Below are positions 1-8,473 of a stretch of 64,000 nucleotides of DNA, piece by piece. The notes under the pieces were generated by a model that saw only the letters and a list, made by a program, of their open reading frames with translations, searched no databases and was not told where the DNA came from. Source of the DNA: [Leptolyngbya] sp. PCC 7376 (GTDB lineage Bacteria > Cyanobacteriota > Cyanobacteriia > Cyanobacteriales > MRBY01); NCBI RefSeq assembly GCF_000316605.1, contig NC_019683.1:4820036-4884035 (forward strand), read 5' to 3'. A program made the translations under genes and the position numbers. Position 1 is the stretch's first letter. Every line of letters starts with the position of its first letter.

Positions 1-777
1 ACCCAAGGAGGACTTGGGCAAAGTGTTGCCCGTAACTATACTGTCCCGGGAGATCTCGAAGGCTATTCAGTTTCTTACATTGGCCTGCCAGAAAGTGGTT
101 TAGATGGCTATATCTCATTAACTAAGCCCGGCATCACAGCACAGCTTAATAAATCAAAAGTAGTCCCTTTCTTGGCGAGCTTAGACTATGCCCACCGACG
201 GCAGCTCATTTATAATCCAAACCCTAAAGTTCTCAAATTTAAGAATTTAAATTATGAAGATGTTTCATTCACAGTTGATGACGAGACTAATCAAGTAAGC
301 TACCAAGTCACTTTTGTCGGCGAAAATATCGACTGGAGTAACGAGGAAAGTAAGAAAAAATCGAGTAATCAATATTTTAGAGTTGACAAAGGTACTATGC
401 GAGTAGATTTTGGGGGTCAAAATGAGTATGAGGATGAGGCTGATGTTTTCTTCAACATTGAAATTACACGTATCAACTCTGATGGCACAAAAACACAACT
501 AGCCGTCGAAAATTTACAACGCAAGGTAACAGAATTCAGTTCATTTAGTTTAGTTAATCAGCCTTGGGACAAACTCGCTCAAGATGTAACAGCTCACGAC
601 ATCAATATCGACGTCGTTGACTTACTAAAGTATTTTCCTGAGAATAAATACGATCCTAATATGAATGCATTGAACTACGTTCGTTTAAGTGATTATTGGA
701 GAACAGAACTTGAAAAAGACATTGAGCCTAATTATGAACAGCGTCCCCATAGAGGGACAAGAAAGAAAGGGAGATAA
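1..777 (+). CDS. 5'-truncated protein of unknown function with basic RGTRKKGR tail
   Basis: The reading frame is open from base 1, so the N-terminus lies outside the window and only the last 258 residues are visible. The visible part looks beta-rich and hydrophilic, with acidic stretches around the segment NEYEDEADVFF and no membrane segment. I do not recognise the family. The last residues, HRGTRKKGR, nearly match the last residues of the next gene (TRGTRRKGR), although the rest of the two proteins does not look alike. The next gene begins 143 bases downstream on the same strand, so the two may be co-transcribed. A TTG inside the frame at 172 could be mistaken for a start, but the upstream codons read as protein without a break. 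Confidence 0.75.
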   Translation, partial: TQGGLGQSVARNYTVPGDLEGYSVSYIGLPESGLDGYISLTKPGITAQLNKSKVVPFLASLDYAHRRQLIYNPNPKVLKFKNLNYEDVSFTVDDETNQVSYQVTFVGENIDWSNEESKKKSSNQYFRVDKGTMRVDFGGQNEYEDEADVFFNIEITRINSDGTKTQLAVENLQRKVTEFSSFSLVNQPWDKLAQDVTAHDINIDVVDLLKYFPENKYDPNMNALNYVRLSDYWRTELEKDIEPNYEQRPHRGTRKKGR

Positions 778-919
778 GGCGCAGAACTAACCACTAATAA
801 GAACTGGGTCGTCATCAAAAAAATCCTCTACTTTTTGCCCAAAGCCCGTAACCAGTTTGGGTCTTACTTCCCAGTTCATTTTCCGGGTGATCTATTTTTT
901 TCTTTTTTCGTTTATTCCT

Positions 920-2797
920 ATGAAATTATTTTTGCGTTCTACCATTGCTGCTCTATCAATTACGCCATTTATTTTCGCTCTACCTGCGGCGATCGCCCAA
1001 ACATCCGAAAATGCAATATCTGAAAGCCTCGGTAACTTTAACCCAGTAACCGACGGCTTTTCTTTTACGAATGTGGCCCTGACCCAACAAATAAAAGAAA
1101 CTTACAAAACCGATAGAGCAGCTCAGAATGCGATTAATACCGAAGCAATGATTTTCATGTTTGGCCCTGAAGTCTGTTTAGCAGGCTCAATCAGAGAAAA
1201 CAGTACAGATAATTGTGTCCTCACCGCTGCAGCCAAACGATGGCTTTCCCAAAATATTGGCAGCATGAAAAATGGGGTTTGTGAAGGCATTGCCCTCTCC
1301 AGCCTATTTCTATGGCTGGGACGTAATGACGCCAGTAATTGGGATCGACCAAATACAGTAATTATTCCAATGGCAGGTCTTTTCACCGATGGAAAAGAGG
1401 GTACATCCCGAGCTAAGGATATCGCACTCACTAATCCCAGCCTGCATACTTACACCTCCTTACTCTTTTCGATGCAATCCCTAAAGGCTGTTTATAAAAA
1501 TGCGAACACAAATCGCACCAGCCAAACTCCATCTCAACTTTTGACAGCAATCAAAAATAGTTTCACAACCAAAAGCACCTTCAATGTAGTGAGCGATCCT
1601 CTCTACACGATTGGGATCTACAAAGTTGATACAGACAACAAACTCTCTCAAGGGCACACCCTCCTACCCTACAAAATTGAACAGACAGGAGACGGCATAG
1701 CCAAGCTTTTCGTCTATGACAGTAACTACACTTACGGTAACGACATCAGCAAAAAACAAACCGACCCTAACTCAACCTTTATCGAGTTCAATGGCAATCA
1801 GTGGAGTTACGCACCGCCAGGATTAAAAACAGCCTATCGTGGTGATAAAAATACAAAAAACCTAGACATTTCTCTACTTTCTAAACGAGATCCAGCCAGT
1901 GGGTTTCATGACTGCGCATTCTGCCGTAGCGGCATTGGTGCTTTTGAAATTGATCTACTCGGCTCTGCAAATATGACAGTGAAGAATCTAGCAACAAACC
2001 GTCCTGTCGATAACAGCAATACAATTCCCTTCAAAGGCGGACTAGATCTCGATGTGCCACCTTTGTATGTTCTAAATGCTAACGGTTCATATCAGATCAG
2101 CTTAATTGGCAAAACAGCAACTAATATCGATGAATTCTTCGAAGGCGAAAGCTACTACAACGACACAGATTTTTTATCCAGTAGCGATCTGGTTGTAACC
2201 GGAGCAAATATCTCTATTGGTGCAGAAGAACTCGATTTAGATACTGGGGAAAAGGCAGAGATTTTTGTAAACAGCCGTCAAAATAATAATACAAACAGCA
2301 TACCGACTAACCAAGTAGAATTTACACTTCAAGCAAGTACAAGTGGGGACTCACCAGCGATGTTTAGTGCCTTAGATGAAGCGAATACAAGCTATGACAT
2401 TTTGGTTGAACCTATTGAACTAAATCCGAATAATAGTATCTTGATGCGTGTAGATTCTTCCGAACAGTTTATCTATTTAGCTGATGATAATGGCAAGGAA
2501 GATATCTACATTATTGATTTAGCCCGTACCAGCCTTAACGATAACAACAGCAAATCTTCCGAAGAAGAAATCTATGCTGAAATTACAGTTCCAGCAGATC
2601 AAGCCCTTATTTTTGACTATGGTAGCTGGGAAAAAGACAGTGAAAATTTAACTTTTTATCTCGTCAGTCAAACTGATTTAAAAAACACAAAAGTTTCTTA
2701 TTTGAGCTTTGAAACTAACAAGCTTCAAAATATCACTCAAAACGCTTCTACAGCAGAGAACCGTGTAACTAGAGGAACGAGACGTAAGGGTCGCTAA
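920..2797 (+). CDS. secreted protein with papain-like cysteine peptidase signature and basic C-terminal tail
   Basis: The start at ATG 920 gives a typical signal peptide (MKLFLRST, a hydrophobic core, then LPAAIA before Gln), so export is likely. The frame is open further upstream to a TTG at 857, but that would bury the signal. Counting from ATG 920, Cys121 lies in NGVCEGIALSS at the start of a probable helix, His246 in QGHTLLPYKI, and Asp267/Asn269 in LFVYDSNY. This order and spacing resemble the Cys-His-Asp/Asn arrangement of papain-like peptidases and transglutaminase-fold enzymes. Assignment as a peptidase is inference. The C-terminal half is beta-rich and acidic and may be an adhesion or binding region. 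The protein ends in TRGTRRKGR, almost identical to the end of the preceding gene. No good ribosome-binding site is seen before 920. Confidence 0.7.
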   Translation: MKLFLRSTIAALSITPFIFALPAAIAQTSENAISESLGNFNPVTDGFSFTNVALTQQIKETYKTDRAAQNAINTEAMIFMFGPEVCLAGSIRENSTDNCVLTAAAKRWLSQNIGSMKNGVCEGIALSSLFLWLGRNDASNWDRPNTVIIPMAGLFTDGKEGTSRAKDIALTNPSLHTYTSLLFSMQSLKAVYKNANTNRTSQTPSQLLTAIKNSFTTKSTFNVVSDPLYTIGIYKVDTDNKLSQGHTLLPYKIEQTGDGIAKLFVYDSNYTYGNDISKKQTDPNSTFIEFNGNQWSYAPPGLKTAYRGDKNTKNLDISLLSKRDPASGFHDCAFCRSGIGAFEIDLLGSANMTVKNLATNRPVDNSNTIPFKGGLDLDVPPLYVLNANGSYQISLIGKTATNIDEFFEGESYYNDTDFLSSSDLVVTGANISIGAEELDLDTGEKAEIFVNSRQNNNTNSIPTNQVEFTLQASTSGDSPAMFSALDEANTSYDILVEPIELNPNNSILMRVDSSEQFIYLADDNGKEDIYIIDLARTSLNDNNSKSSEEEIYAEITVPADQALIFDYGSWEKDSENLTFYLVSQTDLKNTKVSYLSFETNKLQNITQNASTAENRVTRGTRRKGR

Positions 2798-2871
2798 TAT
2801 TCTTCTAGCTCTCCATCTATTTCATCTTTCAGAACAGGAAATCATTATCTCCTTGCTCGTTTTCATTCAGC

Positions 2872-2908
2872 AAATATTGGCCTTTTAATTCTAGAAGGCC
2901 AATATTTA
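2872..2908 (+). terminator. 13-bp inverted repeat after the papain-like gene
   Basis: AAATATTGGCCTT and AAGGCCAATATTT form a perfect 13-bp stem with a short AT-rich loop, about 75 bases after the stop of the secreted-protein gene. There is no long T tract after the stem, so it may be a weak terminator or an mRNA-end stabiliser. It also lies just outside the left end of the first insertion sequence. Confidence 0.5.
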
Positions 2909-2923
2909 CAGCAAATTTCAGCC

Positions 2924-3946
2924 TAGCAAGGTGTATGAAGTAGTATAGGTGAGTTGACTGGTGAGGAAGAAAGTAGCATCTTGCCGAAAGCCTACTCATT
3001 AGACTTAAGACAGAAAATAGTGGATGCCTACGAAAGGGGTGGTGTGAGTCAAAGTAGTCTTGCCCGACAATTTGGAGTGGCGAAAAGTTTTGTACAAAAG
3101 CTCCTCGACCAAAAACGACTGACAGGGTCGATTGCTCCGAAAAAACGAAGCCAACAAACACCTCCCAAATTAAACGAAGAGCATCAAACAATATTGCGCC
3201 AGTTGCTCACCAAGAAAAACGATGCGACGCTAGCGGAACTATGTGATGAGATGGAGAAACGCACTGGTCTCCGTGTGGCCAATAGCACCATGCATCGCAC
3301 CTTAAGAAGAATGGGATATAGCCTCAAAAAAACATTCTATCCAGACCTTAAGGCGACAAAACGAGTGCAACAAGCCAGATATGATTTTTGGCAGAAAATG
3401 CAAGCGACTCTAGCGAAAAACTTGATTTTTATCGATGAATCGGGCGTGAACTTAGCCATGACAAGACTGAGGGCACGTTCTGAGAAAGGGAAACGAGCTT
3501 ATAGTCCGAAATCCAGTAAACGAGGCAAGAATGTTTCTTTGATTGGAGCATTAGGCTTCAAGGGAATGGTCGCTAATTATCATCTGCTGGGGAGTACGGA
3601 TGGATTAACCTTTGAAGCATTCATCAGCCAGAAGTTAATACCAAACTTATGGGCGGGAGCATGTGTGGTGATGGATAACTGTTCGATTCATTTAGGAGAG
3701 TCAGTACGCACAATGATTGAGGCCGTGGGAGCTAAGTTGATTTACCTTCCTCCCTATTCTCCAGATTTTTCACCCATTGAAAATTGCTGGTCAAAGTTGA
3801 AAAGTACCTTGAAAAGTATCGGGGCAAGAACTTATCTAGCTCTAGACAAGGCAATTGAGGTAGCTTTTTCCAAGATTACCCTTGATGATATTCGATGCTG
3901 GTTTACACATTGCTGCTATTGCACCTCACTCGACTAGAAATTGCTA
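2924..3946 (+). mobile_element. IS630-type insertion sequence, copy 1
   Basis: An IS630/Tc1-mariner-type transposase gene sits between TAGCAA (2924) and TTGCTA (3941-3946), which I take as the outer ends abutting a TA target. Only these six bases match convincingly as inverted ends, so the boundaries are uncertain by some bases. The length of about 1 kb is normal for the family. It is separate from the second IS630-type element in the window: the transposases differ clearly in sequence and the terminal repeats are not the same. Confidence 0.65.
2981..3937 (+). CDS. IS630 family transposase (full length)
   Basis: This DDE transposase cuts and joins DNA at the ends of its element with a TA target. 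The N-terminus has a helix-turn-helix region (SLDLRQKIVDAYERG, then a second HTH near SQSSLARQFGV). The catalytic triad is visible: Asp in FIDESGVN, Asp in VVMDNCSIHL and Glu in PDFSPIENCW. I place the start at TTG 2981, giving MPKAYSLDLRQ, the usual IS630 beginning, with GAGGAAG upstream. An earlier TTG at 2954 would add nine residues. The frame is intact over about 318 residues, so the enzyme may be active. Confidence 0.85.
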   Translation: MPKAYSLDLRQKIVDAYERGGVSQSSLARQFGVAKSFVQKLLDQKRLTGSIAPKKRSQQTPPKLNEEHQTILRQLLTKKNDATLAELCDEMEKRTGLRVANSTMHRTLRRMGYSLKKTFYPDLKATKRVQQARYDFWQKMQATLAKNLIFIDESGVNLAMTRLRARSEKGKRAYSPKSSKRGKNVSLIGALGFKGMVANYHLLGSTDGLTFEAFISQKLIPNLWAGACVVMDNCSIHLGESVRTMIEAVGAKLIYLPPYSPDFSPIENCWSKLKSTLKSIGARTYLALDKAIEVAFSKITLDDIRCWFTHCCYCTSLD

Positions 3947-3992
3947 TATGTCAGTAACATTTTTAGAAAAAAGGAAATATCAAACACTGCTT

Positions 3993-4247
3993 AACGTGAG
4001 TTCGGGTTAAGGAATTAGGATGAAATTCCGACAAGTTAGCCTGAAACTCCTATAAATCAAGAGTTTGTTTGGAATTTTATCTATGTACTGATTCGCAACA
4101 AAGCATTCTAATTGAAAATATCGTATTGATTGAGCTCAATCAGTAGAATATTGCATAAAATAATCGCTGCTCAATAAAGAATCAAGAAGCCTCAAACCCA
4201 GATTGGGAAAGACTTTTTTCCTGTTGTTCTTATCCCGAACTCACGTT
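3993..4247. mobile_element. MITE-like element, 255 bp, with 19-bp inverted ends and GCTT target duplication
   Basis: The left end AACGTGAGTTCGGGTTAAG (3993-4011) is repeated inverted at the right end (4229-4247), where the complement reads AACGTGAGTTCGGGATAAG, with one mismatch in 19. The element is flanked on both sides by GCTT (3989-3992 and 4248-4251), as expected of a 4-bp target duplication. No reading frame of useful size lies inside, so it must rely on a transposase elsewhere. The autonomous parent is not in this window: neither IS630-type element shares these ends. The family is not identified. Confidence 0.75.
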
Positions 4248-4300
4248 GCTTACTTTAACGGCCTTTGGTTCTTGTTCCTGAGATTACAGGATTATAGAGA

Positions 4301-5147
4301 TTAACACTTACTAACTGTTCCGTCATCGCGTTTGGAGGTTGTTTCGCCTGTTTTATAATCAAAGAAACAGTCTGTATAATCCCCAAGGCTTTCTGATTTG
4401 ATGGCTCTGATATCATTCTGAAAACGAGCAAAGTCTTCAGAGGTTAGTTCTGTTTCAAGGTCAATATTTTTTTCTTCTAATAATCTTTGTAGAGCATTTA
4501 TCACGTTACGTGATTTATTTAGTACTTGTTCTAGCTCAGAATCGGTTTGAGCTGTGTTCTGAGTTGGTTGAGCTTCCTGAATTAATTGAACATGGGAAGG
4601 TGGATTCAGAATATCGTTAGCAGTTAGTTTCAAGCTAGAAAATTGTTCTTAGTGAATATAGTCTGTACCGAAGTAATCAACGTGAATATAACCATCTTCA
4701 CGTATTGGATGTGTCAAAATCCTAACTCGCTCCTGATTTGGTTCAATCATCCACACTTCAGGAATTTCAATCAGCGCATACTCTGTTTTTTTTCATTAGA
4801 TAATCAGCGCGATTTTCTAAGATCTCAATAGCCAAGCGGGGAGTTTCACCAAAATTAAATACTGCGGCTCCCGGGTGATCGCCAACAGTTTTCCATAGCT
4901 CTTGTGGGCAGACCATCAGATCCGGAACGCGAGACGTATCCAAACCTGTACGAACCCCAACATTGAATAGGGTTGTAAGTTCGAGATCTTCTTTAATTGA
5001 GAAATAGTGCTGCAATTTAAAAAACAAGAATTAGCAAATCTTGCTTTTAATACCACTGGGAATTGAGTGGCTTACCAAACGCCCTCGATAAAGCTCAAAA
5101 CGCAAATCATCACTGTTGTCTTGGTAGATGGAATTAGTACCTTTCAT
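4301..5147 (-). pseudogene. Uma2-family (DUF820) nuclease-like pseudogene
   Basis: Read from ATG 5147 on the minus strand, the frame shows Uma2 features: DLRFELYRGRLV near the start, FLFFKLQHYF, RVPDLMV, then AIEILE (the PD-(D/E)XK-like core), EIPEVWMIEP, and LTANDIL near the usual end. It is broken three times. There is an in-frame TAA at 5031-5033 (KIC stop FLFFK). A run of eight A residues (4786-4793), where seven would restore the frame MKKTEYALIEIPEV, shifts the frame. A second in-frame TAA lies at 4649-4651 (TDYIH stop EQFSS). An open stretch of about 100 codons after LTANDIL ends at 4301 and is probably a C-terminal extension. The gene lies between two mobile elements, with the second IS starting just upstream. 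Confidence 0.8.
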
Positions 5148-5231
5148 AGTCACCCATGTCCATGAAGTTTGATATTTAATTTTGGCACTAAAATTCTCAG
5201 CCAAAACAACTGAGCTTATAAACTTTGAGAC

Positions 5232-6183
5232 TATAGCAGGCAAGGAGTGGGTTAAGACAGAATAGGATAGAAGCAATAAACATAGATGCCATGCCTGCTC
5301 CCCATAGTCTTGATTTACGCCTAAAAGCTGTTGCCGCCTTCGATAAAGGTGAACGAAAAAGTGATATCTGTCGCTTCTTTGGTATTAGCCGAAATACGCT
5401 AGACCTGTGGCTGAAACGACGAGAGAAAATCGGTTCAGTCGCTCCGAAGACAGATTACCGTCGAGGCCCTCAACCGAAGATTAATGATCTAGATGCTTTT
5501 CGTGCTTTTGCAGAGAAATATGGGCATCTAACCCAGAAGGAAATGGCGGAGAAATGGCCAGAGTCTATTAGTGATGCATCCAGACGTGAAGCTCTACGGA
5601 AAATTGAATTTACTCGAAAAAAAAGACCTATCGATATCAAGAGAGAGATAAAGAATTAGAAAAAGCATTTGTGGCACAACTGAAGCAGTATGTCCAAGAA
5701 CGACTCGTATATATCGATGAAAGTGGATTTGATAATACCTTAGATTATGGGTATGGCTACTGCCATAAGTCAGAGAGGTTTATCGCAGAGAAGTTAGGTC
5801 ATCGTACAGAACGAGTTAGCGTGATTGGAGGATGGCGAGAGGGAGAGCAGATAGCACCGATGGTATTTGAGGGCTATGCCAACAGCGCCTTAGTTTGCCA
5901 ATGGGTAGAGGATTGCTTAGTGCCAGAGTTGATTCCGGGTCAAATTATTATTCTGGATAATGCCAGTGTTCATCCAAAGGAAAGAATACAAACATTGGTG
6001 GCGAAGGCAGGATGTGAAGTGATATTTTTGCCACCCTACTCACCACACCTGAACAAGATAGAGAAGTTTTGGGGGAGGTTAAAGAAGGAGGTAAGTAAGC
6101 TCATCAAGAAGACTGAGGATTTGTTCGATGCCATCAGAATAGCCTTCTGTTCTATGTCCTAACCTTCTCCTTCGCTGCTATAT
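5232..6183 (+). mobile_element. IS630-type insertion sequence, copy 2, with clear terminal inverted repeats
   Basis: The left end TATAGCAGGCAAGGAG (5232 onward) matches the complement of the right end, TATAGCAGCGAAGGAG (ending near 6183), and similarity continues for about 30 bases with several mismatches (GGTTA, GACA, AGAA blocks). TA lies at both outer borders, as expected for IS630. Length is about 950 bp. The element carries one transposase split by a frameshift site. It inserted just upstream of the Uma2-like pseudogene. Confidence 0.8.
5291..6162 (+). CDS. IS630 family transposase made by -1 frameshift (two overlapping frames)
   Basis: The first frame (5291-5659) encodes the helix-turn-helix DNA-binding part (MPAPHSLDLRLKAV; RFFGISRNTLDLWLKRRE). 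The second frame holds the DDE catalytic part: Asp in YIDESGFDN, Asp in IILDNASVHP and Glu in HLNKIEKFWGR. The frames join at an A8 run (5617-5624). A -1 slip there gives KKKTYRYQERDKELEKAF followed by VAQLKQY, the expected continuous IS630 sequence. Without the slip the first product stops at 5659. Programmed -1 frameshifting on A-runs is known in this family, so this may be a working arrangement rather than a mutation. The joined product is about 290 residues. Confidence 0.8.
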
Positions 6184-6551
6184 AAGCAATTTCTGATCGC
6201 TGGTATCCAATATTTATCCAGACAAGGATATTTCAAAAAAATCAATTATCGGGCGATCACCACATAACAGCATCAAAATAAGCATTTAGTGTGGCACTGG
6301 ATAATCGAGTCCTCTTTTTTATGTATTTCAATCTTGACTCTAGAGGCGATCGCCAACCCTTTAAACCTAATTTTCAAGATTCACAGACATTAAAACACTG
6401 CCATCTGAGAATACGAATGCTAACCTTGATTTCTCGCACAGCCTAGAACTGGCCAAAACAATCTCAGTATTAAGAAAGATGCTAGTTAGGCTACAATTGT
6501 GTAGAAATCGTCAAGAAAATTTACAGGTCTTAGGAACCATCCAAAAAATTT
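6184..6551. other. intergenic region upstream of typA
   Basis: These 368 bases lie between the right end of the second IS and typA. They hold a GCGATCGCC palindrome (HIP1) and AT-rich stretches likely to include the typA promoter. I see no gene, convincing hairpin or other repeat. No clear ribosome-binding site precedes the typA ATG. Confidence 0.5.
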
Positions 6552-8345
6552 ATGTCTCTTCCCATTCGTAACGTTGCGATTATTGCCCACGTTGACCACG
6601 GTAAAACGACACTAGTCGATGCTTTGTTGCACCAGTCTGGCATTTTCCGAGAAGGCGAAGACATTCCTGATTGCGTGATGGATTCCAATGACCTTGAACG
6701 TGAACGCGGTATCACTATCCTTTCAAAGAACACTGCGGTTAAGTACGACGGCATTCACATCAATATAGTTGATACTCCTGGCCACGCCGACTTTGGTGGT
6801 GAAGTAGAGCGAGTCCTCGGCATGGTTGACGGCTGTATCTTGATCGTCGACGCAAACGAAGGCCCTATGCCTCAAACGCGTTTCGTACTAAAAAAAGCAC
6901 TTGAAAAAGGTCTACGTCCAATCGTTGTTGTTAACAAGATTGATCGCCCTAATGTTCACCCCGAAACTGCTGTTGATAAAGTATTTGACCTTTTCGTAGA
7001 GCTGGGTGCTGACGACGACCAGTGTGATTTCACAACGCTTTATGCTTCTGGTCTCTCTGGTTTCGCGAAGGAAAATCTAGAGGATGAAGATAAGGACATG
7101 GAGCCTTTGTTTCATGCGATTCTTCAGCATGTTCCCCCACCAGCAGGTGATCCGGAGAAGCAAATTCAACTTCAGGTCACAACCCTTGACTATTCCGATT
7201 ATCTCGGACGTATTGTGATTGGTCGTATTCATAACGGCACTATCCAAGCGGGTCAACAGGCTGCGCTTGTTAAAGAAGATGGCAGTATTGTAAAGGCAAA
7301 AATTGCCAAGCTTCTCGGTTTTGAAGGTTTAGCACGGGTTGAGCTGAAAGAAGCTTCTGCTGGTCAGATTGTGGCGATCGCCGGATTTGCGGATGCAAAC
7401 ATCGGTGAAACAATTACATCTCCTGATGATCCTCAGGCATTGCCTCTGATCAAGGTAGACGAGCCAACATTGCAGATGACTTTCTCTGTAAATAACTCTC
7501 CTTTTGCTGGTCAAGAAGGTAAGTTTGTGACCTCTCGTCAGATTCGCGATCGCCTCGAAAGAGAGCTCGAAACTAACGTGGCATTACGCGTTGAAGATGG
7601 CGACACTTCCGACAGTTTTGAAGTAGCGGGTCGTGGTGAGCTGCACCTCGGTATTTTGATCGAGACCATGCGTCGCGAAGGCTATGAATTCCAAGTGGCA
7701 CAGCCTAAAGTGATTTACCGCGAAGTCAATGGGAAGCCTTGCGAGCCTTATGAGTACCTCGTTCTTGACGTTCCAGAAGAATCTGTTGGTAGCTGTATCG
7801 AGCGCCTCGGACAGCGTAAAGGCGAAATGCAAGACATGCAAGCTGGTGCTGGCGGTCGCTCCCAACTCGAATTTGTTGTTCCTGCCCGTGGTCTGATCGG
7901 TTTCCGTGGTGACTTTATCCGCATCACTCGCGGTGCTGGCATCATGAACCACAGCTTCCTTGAGTATCGTCCTATCTGTGGCGAATTGGAAATGCGCTAC
8001 AACGGTATCATTACTGCCTTTGAGGAAGGAACTGCAACCTTCTACGCCCTCAAGAATGCTGAAGACCGTGGTCAATTCTTCATTACTCCAGGTACCAAAG
8101 TTTATAAGGGCATGATTGTCGGTGAGCACAACCGTCCTCAGGATCTCGCGCTAAATGTTTGTAAGGCAAAGCAACTTACAAACCACCGTGCAGCTAGTGG
8201 TGACGAACTTGTGCAACTACAATCACCCATGGAAATGAACCTTGAGCGTGCTCTTGAGTACATTGGGCCTGGTGAACTTGTTGAGATTACGCCTGAGTCG
8301 ATTCGTCTCCGTAAGCTTGAAACAAAAAAAATGGCTAAGCGCTAA
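6552..8345 (+). CDS. typA: translational GTPase TypA/BipA
   Basis: A ribosome-associated GTPase of the EF-G/LepA group, linked in bacteria to ribosome assembly and stress tolerance. The protein has 597 residues, the normal length. The G1 motif AHVDHGKT is at residues 12-19, followed by a G2 region with RERGITI, G3 DTPGHADF and G4 NKID. The later domains end with the TypA-type C-terminus (RNRPQDL-like stretch, then [12 protein letters not shown]). It stands alone: the next gene is convergent and a strong hairpin terminator follows. Confidence 0.97.
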   Translation: MSLPIRNVAIIAHVDHGKTTLVDALLHQSGIFREGEDIPDCVMDSNDLERERGITILSKNTAVKYDGIHINIVDTPGHADFGGEVERVLGMVDGCILIVDANEGPMPQTRFVLKKALEKGLRPIVVVNKIDRPNVHPETAVDKVFDLFVELGADDDQCDFTTLYASGLSGFAKENLEDEDKDMEPLFHAILQHVPPPAGDPEKQIQLQVTTLDYSDYLGRIVIGRIHNGTIQAGQQAALVKEDGSIVKAKIAKLLGFEGLARVELKEASAGQIVAIAGFADANIGETITSPDDPQALPLIKVDEPTLQMTFSVNNSPFAGQEGKFVTSRQIRDRLERELETNVALRVEDGDTSDSFEVAGRGELHLGILIETMRREGYEFQVAQPKVIYREVNGKPCEPYEYLVLDVPEESVGSCIERLGQRKGEMQDMQAGAGGRSQLEFVVPARGLIGFRGDFIRITRGAGIMNHSFLEYRPICGELEMRYNGIITAFEEGTATFYALKNAEDRGQFFITPGTKVYKGMIVGEHNRPQDLALNVCKAKQLTNHRAASGDELVQLQSPMEMNLERALEYIGPGELVEITPESIRLRKLETKKMAKR

Positions 8346-8400
8346 ATCCCAGCGCAAATCGCATTCGTTAGATTCATAAAGATCTAAATAAAAAATTGAA

Positions 8401-8433
8401 GTAGAGGTTGCTTTAATAAGCCTCTACTTTTTT
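8401..8433. terminator. intrinsic terminator after typA
   Basis: GTAGAGG (8401-8407) pairs with CCTCTAC (8421-8427), and GCTT with AAGC inside, followed by TTTTTT on the plus strand. An A-rich stretch precedes the stem, giving a T-rich tail on the other strand too. The hairpin may therefore also serve the convergent sensor-kinase gene. Confidence 0.8.
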
Positions 8434-8473
8434 GTTGCCTATTTTCTTCGCTCAGTCACCATGAAACAAAGCC

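Noticed and set aside
2924-3946. Long terminal inverted repeats for the first IS630-type element
   Set aside because: Only TAGCAA matches at the two ends; longer pairing fails, so only approximate borders are given.
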